Part shown: positions 59,507 to 64,000 of the stretch, piece after piece | Numbering within the stretch: position 1 is the stretch's first letter | Layout of the letters: every line of letters starts with the position of its first letter | Source of the DNA: Palsa-360 sp963719875 | GTDB lineage: Bacteria > Acidobacteriota > Terriglobia > Acidiferrales > UBA7541 | Assembly (NCBI GenBank): GCA_963719875.1 | Contig: CAVRDJ010000001.1 | Coordinates: forward strand, 186,001 to 250,000 | Reading direction: 5' to 3' | DNA: 64,000 bases | Notes under the pieces: model-generated | Told to the model about the DNA's origin: nothing | Databases searched by the model: none | What the model saw: only the letters and a program-made list of their open reading frames with translations | Made by a program: the position numbers and the translations under genes

Positions 59507-60358
59507 CTAGTCGCTCGATGCGGATTGAGCGCCAGCGGCCTTGGGGACACTGATATAACCGGTCACCTTATCCTTGGCTACGGTGTTGACGACCAGTTCC
59601 AATGGGCGGCGATCGTTGCCCTGGTGGAAGAAGATCGGCTCATTGACCGGCAGATTCTTCTTTTCGATGCGGGAGTCATCCACAATCAAGGAAACGTTGT
59701 AGCGTTTCTTGGTGGGGTTGGTGCCACGCAGTTCGACCATAAAGCTCCCGACCTTTTGTGGCTTGTTTTTGGCGTCGATGGTGAACTCGATGTAGTCGCG
59801 CTCGCCCAGACGGCGGAGCTGTTCTACATCTTCGTGGTTGCGCGCGATCAGGGTGCCCAGTTCGCTGCGCGCCATTTTCAGGTCATTCTGTGTGCCAGTG
59901 AGATCGGTGCGAACGACGTCCACCTTGCCGTCTACGCCCTTGACGTCATCCGTACTGGCCTTAGTGGCCAGCTCGGTCTTGGCTGCAGCATCCACTTCGG
60001 CGATCTTCTGTTGGTCTTCCGTGCGAATCGCCTCAGCTTCGTCACGCGCCTTCTTCAGGTCGCTCTGAGTGAGGCGTAGCCGCTTGGTCACCACAGTCAA
60101 ATCGCTCTGCAATCCGGCGTTGGTCGTGTCGACCTGCGCCTGATGCTGCTGCAATTGCGCGATTTGGCCGGTGAAGTCCGTTTGCATGGCCTTTACCTTG
60201 GTGTCGAACGATTGCTGTGCTTCCGTAGTCTGCGTCGAGGCGTTGTGCGCCATGACCAGCCCTACTAGTGCCACAACTCCAAGGACAGCGACCGCCGCGA
60301 TCACCCATCCGGGTACGCTTCGGTTGCCGCTAGCTGAACGATCGAATTCTTCTGCCAT
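59507..60358 (-). CDS. Membrane-anchored coiled-coil protein
   Basis: A 283-residue protein: cytoplasmic start 'AEEFDRSASGNRSVPG', one membrane helix (about 18-38), then a long coiled coil (about 45-175, Gln/Lys/Asp-rich with Thr heptads) and a C-terminal beta domain of about 100 residues ('RDYIEFTIDAKNKPQKVGSF', 'KKRYNVSLIVDDSRIEKKNL', 'YISVPK'). AAAGGGGGG precedes the ATG. It probably spans the periplasm, but no family function is known. Confidence 0.75.
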   Translation of the reverse strand: MAEEFDRSASGNRSVPGWVIAAVAVLGVVALVGLVMAHNASTQTTEAQQSFDTKVKAMQTDFTGQIAQLQQHQAQVDTTNAGLQSDLTVVTKRLRLTQSDLKKARDEAEAIRTEDQQKIAEVDAAAKTELATKASTDDVKGVDGKVDVVRTDLTGTQNDLKMARSELGTLIARNHEDVEQLRRLGERDYIEFTIDAKNKPQKVGSFMVELRGTNPTKKRYNVSLIVDDSRIEKKNLPVNEPIFFHQGNDRRPLELVVNTVAKDKVTGYISVPKAAGAQSASSD

Positions 60359-60699
60359 TTTCCCCCCTTTGAAATACCTGCTCTGCCTTAGGAATATGCA
60401 CGCCAGCCGCCAAGTGGCCATATCGCGTGTTGGCGCGTATCGAAATGAAAACTAAAGAGATATTTTGGCGCCTGCTTTCCGATCTCTTCCCGCCCCCGTG
60501 CAAACTTTACGCGCTGCCGGAGTTTTCTGGATATGGGAGGAGTTGAAAGTTAAGGGAGGTGATATCTTGCGGGGAAAGGTTAGCGGGCCTGGCCAGTGAC
60601 AAACCCACTCGGTTGCAACGAACGGAAGAAAGCAGCGTTGGATGATTCGCCTAGGTGTTAAGAGCCCACCCACCGTTCGAGGCTATTCGTTTATGATTT
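60359..60699. other. Intergenic region, nothing clear
   Basis: About 340 bases between two minus-strand genes. It contains the ribosome site of the coiled-coil gene and a purine-rich stretch near 60530-60575 with two GGGAGG boxes that do not precede a usable frame. No gene was called. Confidence 0.45.
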
Positions 60700-61329
60700 C
60701 TATAGTCCCAGGCGGGAGAATTCGGCGCTTAGCTCATCCGCGGAGGTGAAGTGGAAGGCGTGGATGCCCAGGTTGGCTGCGGCGAGGACATTCTCATGCA
60801 TGTCGTCGATGAACATGGTTTCCTCGGGAATCGCGCCGACATCGCGCAGCGCGTGGTGATAGATCGTGGGCAAGGGCTTGCTCGACCCTACGCGGCAGGA
60901 GTAGACGCGCACGGGGAAGAGGCGCACAAACGGGTAAGTGGCCTCGATATGCGCTACATGGATGGGATCGGTGTTCGACAGCAGGGCGAGGCGGCACTTC
61001 GCTGCCAGTTGTTCGAACAAGTGGTCTGGCAAGATTGTTCCGGGAGCGAGGACACCATTCCAAATCGCGCAGAATTCCTCAAAACTGTAAGAAAAACTGA
61101 GTTTTTTAGAAAGGTGCGCATGCCAGTCGCGCGGCGTCATCCGCCCCTCCTGCCAGTCCGGCCAGCGAGCGTCCGCTTCCAGTTCTCGCAAGACTTGTAG
61201 ATGGGTCAAACCGTCGCGCTTCCCGAGCGCTGCCATGGAACGAGACAGATCGACGCGGATGATGACGCGGCCTACGTCAAAGATCACGGCGCGCGGGGCT
61301 TTTTCGATGGGAGGACCTAGAAACGGCAC
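60700..61329 (-). CDS. HAD-family hydrolase (YihX-like)
   Basis: A 209-residue HAD phosphatase with complete motifs: I 'AVIFDVGRVIIRVD' (Asp nucleophile, second Asp replaced by Gly as in YihX-like members), II 'LALLSNTDPIHVAHIE' (Ser), III 'RVGSSKPLPTIYHHAL' (Lys), IV 'TMFIDDMHENVLAAANLG' (Asp-Asp). YihX acts on alpha-D-glucose-1-phosphate. It begins with GTG two bases after the DedA stop and is translationally coupled to it. Confidence 0.85.
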   Translation of the reverse strand: MPFLGPPIEKAPRAVIFDVGRVIIRVDLSRSMAALGKRDGLTHLQVLRELEADARWPDWQEGRMTPRDWHAHLSKKLSFSYSFEEFCAIWNGVLAPGTILPDHLFEQLAAKCRLALLSNTDPIHVAHIEATYPFVRLFPVRVYSCRVGSSKPLPTIYHHALRDVGAIPEETMFIDDMHENVLAAANLGIHAFHFTSADELSAEFSRLGL

Positions 61330-61331
61330 GG

Positions 61332-62003
61332 CTAGTCACGCTCGGGCCGTGCGGGCTGTGGAATGGAAGAAGGCTTCGGCGACCCTGAAAATCTAGCGCG
61401 CAGCAAACTAATGATGGGGGGAAGCAAGGACAAGAAAATGACCACGGCGATGACGTAGTGAATGTTCTCGCTGATGTTCGGGATTTGCCGGCCCAGGAAA
61501 TACCCGCCGAGAATCATGCCTCCGCCCCAGAGAATTCCTCCCGCCACATCATAGGCAAAATAGCGGCCGTACGGCATCTGAGCCGCGCCTGCCACCGGAG
61601 GACAAAACGTTCGAACGATCGGAACGAATCGCGCGAGGATGACAGTCTTGCCGCCATATTTTTCGTAGAACTGGTGAGCGCGTTCCAGGTGGCGCTTGCG
61701 GAACACCAGCGAATCCTCGCGCCGATAGAGCGCCTGGCCGGCTTTCCTGCCAATCCAGTAGCCGATCTGATCGCCCACGATGGCGCACAGAGGAACCAGG
61801 AGCAGGAGTTGCGAGATATGAAGTTGTCCCGAGGCGGCGAAGACGCCGGCCGTGACGAGCAGGGAATCACCGGGTAGAAAAAATCCGACGAAGAGGCCCG
61901 TTTCAATGAAGACGATGATGCACACCAATAGGGTGCCGCCCCACTCGATCAGGCCCTGAACGTTAAGCAGGAAATGAAGTAAGTGCTCGACCGATCCGAT
62001 CAT
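61332..62003 (-). CDS. DedA-family membrane protein
   Basis: A 223-residue inner-membrane protein of the DedA/VTT family, thought to flip phospholipids or undecaprenyl phosphate. It has about five helices with the hallmark blocks 'FIETGLFVGFFLPGDSLLVT', 'GDQIGYWIGRKAG', 'YGGKTVILARFVPIVRTFCP', 'VAGAAQMPYGRYFAYDVAGG' with the conserved Glu, Asp and Arg. Normal length. It lies first in an operon with the HAD gene. Confidence 0.93.
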   Translation of the reverse strand: MIGSVEHLLHFLLNVQGLIEWGGTLLVCIIVFIETGLFVGFFLPGDSLLVTAGVFAASGQLHISQLLLLVPLCAIVGDQIGYWIGRKAGQALYRREDSLVFRKRHLERAHQFYEKYGGKTVILARFVPIVRTFCPPVAGAAQMPYGRYFAYDVAGGILWGGGMILGGYFLGRQIPNISENIHYVIAVVIFLSLLPPIISLLRARFSGSPKPSSIPQPARPERD

Positions 62004-62192
62004 TTATCCTTGCGGGCCCGCCGCGGCGTGGCCCCACCCGAAAAAGGTGTTACCGACGCGTGCCGAATCTCCCGAGGAAGACACGCGCAGGCTCTACTCC
62101 AATACGGTAACAGAAAACGAAAGGATCTTGGCTGCAGAGTTCCCACTCCACCGCCAACCTGACAATGAGAGTCCGCATCATCAGGGAGGCTC

Positions 62193-63110
62193 TCATAATG
62201 CCAACCCCCTCTCCGCGCCGAGGGATATGCCCGGGGCGGGCGACATTTGGGAACGCCGGTCCAGCAATTCGCGCAGGGGCGGCAACGCGCGGCGCATGGC
62301 TTCGGCGCCCGCGGAGAACGCTTCGTCCACGCGAGAGAAATCATTCCAATCGATTTGGTGCACTTGCGGTTCAATCAAAATGTCCGCATGCCTGGCCCAC
62401 GAAGGCTCCAGTGCGTTCCTGTGCGCAGCGCGGAAACCGGTATCGAATACCTTCACCACGTTTTGCGATGAAGAAACGCTCGCCGCATTGGGACCCACGC
62501 TGACTCCCACCACGCCTCCGCCGTTGATTCTGGCCGCGATCGCTGTGGGTACCGGCGCTGCAATGCAGCCGTCTGCGAGCAGACGGCCTTTGTATTCCAC
62601 TGGTTTGAGCAGGCCCGGAAAGGCGCAGCTCGCGCGGATCGCCACTTCGAGCGGCCCACTGGTAAATACGTACGGCGCGCCGGTGTCGAGGTCCGTAGTT
62701 ACAATCGCAGTTGGAATGGGCAAATCTTCCACTTCGGTGGAACGAAACCATTCATGCACAAACTGCCCGAGGCGGTCCTTTCTTTGCGCGCCCTGCTCCG
62801 ATGGGCGAAAGCGCAGGAAGTCGCGGAGCCGGACGTGCCGTCCAAGATCGCAAAGGTCACGAAGCGAAATGCCGTCAGCGAAGGCCGCGCCGAGTAGTCC
62901 CCCGATACTGGTACCAACGATCAAGGAAATCGGGATCTGCTCTTGTTCGAGAACTTCGAGCACGCCTAGATGGGCAAAGCCCCGGGAGAAGCCGCCGCCC
63001 AGGGCAAGGGCGATCCCCGATCGCTTGTATCCTGCCGGTAATCTTCGCATTTGCAGCTCGGCGGCTGCTTTCCGATTGAGGTTTGGCTGGGTACCGCGCG
63101 TGGCCGTCAT
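62193..63110 (-). CDS. Patatin-like phospholipase
   Basis: A 305-residue enzyme of the patatin (RssA/YlbK) group: oxyanion 'ALALGGGFSRGFAHLGVLEV', nucleophile elbow 'LIVGTSIGGLLGAAF' (Ser in GTSIG), and catalytic Asp in 'LLADGCIAAPVPTAI' (DGC in place of DGG). It should be a cytoplasmic Ser-Asp dyad lipase. No signal peptide. Length normal for the RssA-like subgroup. It lies 189 bases upstream of DedA on the same strand. Confidence 0.9.
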   Translation of the reverse strand: MTATRGTQPNLNRKAAAELQMRRLPAGYKRSGIALALGGGFSRGFAHLGVLEVLEQEQIPISLIVGTSIGGLLGAAFADGISLRDLCDLGRHVRLRDFLRFRPSEQGAQRKDRLGQFVHEWFRSTEVEDLPIPTAIVTTDLDTGAPYVFTSGPLEVAIRASCAFPGLLKPVEYKGRLLADGCIAAPVPTAIAARINGGGVVGVSVGPNAASVSSSQNVVKVFDTGFRAAHRNALEPSWARHADILIEPQVHQIDWNDFSRVDEAFSAGAEAMRRALPPLRELLDRRSQMSPAPGISLGAERGLAL

Positions 63111-63336
63111 ACGGCGAGTTTGGCGCGATAGTACGGGCGCGGCAATGAAGCTGAGGTGCTAGGTTTTCGGTACCCGGGTACTTGGTACCGCCGAGGGCCG
63201 CGACATTTGTGCCGCAACGGCTAACAGTACTTCTCTCCTATTGGATTGTGGCCTCCGTACCATTGTTCAGCGCGTCGTTGAAATGGAAAATCACAATTGT
63301 TCGAGCGGAACTCAATTGATCTGAGGGGGCAGTGCG

Positions 63337-63546
63337 ATGCCAAGCGCTTATGCATCCTGGGTGGGTCAAGCGGTGATCCTGCAAGTTGCGGCTGGAGATT
63401 TGCGCGTGCCCCTGCGCGGCATAATTGTTGGGGAGTCAGATGGCGCGGTGCGTTTTCGAATTGGCGATACCTGGGATATCGATATTTACAAGCCGATGAT
63501 TCTGGCCGTGGAGCAGGACAATTGGGCCAGCATCATCATGAACTAG
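63337..63546 (+). CDS. Small conserved hypothetical protein
   Basis: A 69-residue protein read from an ATG with GAGGGGG upstream: 'SYASWVGQ'-like start, then 'VILQVAAGDLRVPLRGIIVG', 'ESDGAVRFRIGDTWDIDIYK', 'AVEQDNWASIIMN'. The pattern is an all-beta small barrel (PilZ/SH3-like), with the C-terminus 'MILAVEQD'. It is 18 bases before the next gene. Function unknown. Confidence 0.7.
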   Translation: MPSAYASWVGQAVILQVAAGDLRVPLRGIIVGESDGAVRFRIGDTWDIDIYKPMILAVEQDNWASIIMN

Positions 63547-63564
63547 GCCGACTGTCCGGTGCCC

Positions 63565-63786
63565 ATGAAACGGCAGAATCGGATGACCAACGAGCCTGTT
63601 CGAAGAGAAATGATCGACGAGAGCAGGGCCGCTTACCTGCTGGGGCTCCAGCAAGAGCAATTGCGAGAGATTTGTGAGCTATCTGGTCTGGGACATTTGG
63701 AACAAGGAGCAACAGCCATTCGCTTGGTTTTCACCTATGAGGAATTGTACAGGCTGTGCCGTTTGATCGTAGGCCCGACGTCATAG
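63565..63786 (+). CDS. Small helix-turn-helix-like protein
   Basis: A 73-residue protein with 'RAAYLLGLQQEQLREICELS' followed by 'IRLVFTYEELYRLCRLIV'. The first block has the shape of a MerR/excisionase-type HTH (A-A-x-L-G-x-x-x-x-x-L) and the second the usual following strand-helix. It may bind DNA or be an adaptor. Starts at 63565 (ATG) or a GTG two codons earlier. Same strand as the small beta protein, probably one transcript. Confidence 0.6.
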   Translation: MKRQNRMTNEPVRREMIDESRAAYLLGLQQEQLREICELSGLGHLEQGATAIRLVFTYEELYRLCRLIVGPTS

Positions 63787-63836
63787 CTTGATTCGAGATT
63801 GAATTTACTCCGGCCCCGCTCCTGTTTTACCCCCCC

Positions 63837-63876
63837 GGCCCCGGGTTTGCATCCCCCTGACGAACCCGGGGCCTTC
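63837..63876 (+). terminator. Terminator-like hairpin
   Basis: GGCCCCGGGTT (63837-63847) and its exact complement (63863-63873) form an 11-bp stem with a 15-base loop, followed by TTCT. It lies about 50 bases after the HTH-like gene. The T-run is short. Confidence 0.7.
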
Positions 63877-64000
63877 TCCCCCCTTTGACGTGATTCGTGA
63901 ATCGTGATTTGTGATTCGTGTTTGAGCGACAGTGACCGGTGAGCCGGAAACTTGCGACTGAGTTGGCGTCAACATTCCCTTTTACGTCTCCAATTTCGAT

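Noticed and set aside
60540..60670. A region with GGAAG..AAGCAGC resembling the SRP RNA apical loop
   Set aside because: The matching GGTCAGG side and the long helix are absent, so an SRP RNA is not supported.
62047..63162. A 371-codon plus-strand frame opposite the patatin gene
   Set aside because: Composition is Ser/Arg/Pro-rich and featureless, and the minus strand carries the full patatin motifs; a shadow frame.
63170..63181. Perfect 12-base palindrome GTACCCGGGTAC upstream of the small genes
   Set aside because: Short GC-rich palindromes of this length occur by chance in such DNA; no promoter overlaps it.
63891..63930. Tandem GTGATTCGTG-like words near the right edge
   Set aside because: Only three short imperfect repeats of about 10-14 bases with no spacers; not a CRISPR array.

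Overview
The window looks like chromosomal DNA of an uncultivated Acidobacteriota bacterium, probably of the Koribacter/Solibacter/Bryobacter kind. This is an inference from gene content: a Ser/Thr kinase fused to a TolB-like propeller behind an ECF sigma gene, two copies of a DUF6152 + 'SGVW' secreted-protein pair, a DUF2934 protein, a STAS-like single-domain protein, many monoheme and diheme exported cytochromes, and dispersed perfect palindromes. No rRNA, tRNA, CRISPR array, prophage or intact insertion sequence was seen.

Layout. 0-3.6 kb (minus): a tripartite RND efflux operon (TolC, membrane fusion protein, permease running off the left edge). 4.1-5.5 kb (minus): PadR regulator and SAM methyltransferase with an operator over the padR -10 box. 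5.75-7.9 kb: a large exported diheme cytochrome-propeller protein. 8.1-12.2 kb: HD-GYP protein, 1-Cys peroxiredoxin plus a CstB-like persulfide dioxygenase/rhodanese, and a lytic transglycosylase-like protein. 12.5-15.8 kb: a broken ECF sigma gene in front of a receptor-type Ser/Thr kinase. 16-25.4 kb: first DUF6152/SGVW pair, secreted propeller, RidA-like, esterase-like, zinc-ribbon MBL-fold, DUF3237 and Crp/Fnr genes. 25.7 kb: remnant of an IS1380-type transposase.

26.7-37.7 kb is the most distinctive block, an exported redox island. On the plus strand are a beta-barrel protein with an N-terminal heme site, a diheme cytochrome c and a cupredoxin-like protein. On the minus strand are a cytochrome-propeller protein and an operon of cytochrome c, a Tat-exported single-chain [2Fe-2S]/molybdopterin hydroxylase, its FAD subunit and a HAD-like protein that has lost its catalytic Asp. 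It ends at a divergent GAF-GAF sigma-54 activator (38.0-40.2 kb). Together these could oxidise an unknown organic compound in the periplasm and pass electrons to cytochromes, perhaps to the cell surface.

40.4-64 kb is mostly housekeeping and envelope genes: STAS-like protein, small outer-membrane barrel, a TolC-EmrB deletion chimera, MutM/Nei glycosylase, a membrane protein with pentapeptide repeats at both ends, PilZ, a SpoU-type RNA methyltransferase, TadA, GNAT, two related membrane proteins, the second SGVW/DUF6152 pair, an orphan NuoI, GalT, a YdcF-bactofilin in-frame fusion, a methyltransferase-like protein, small exported and membrane proteins, two further HAD proteins, DedA, patatin and two small conserved proteins. 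Intergenic DNA carries several families of long palindromes (one in three copies), intrinsic terminators, and a conserved 17-bp-spaced promoter at three places.
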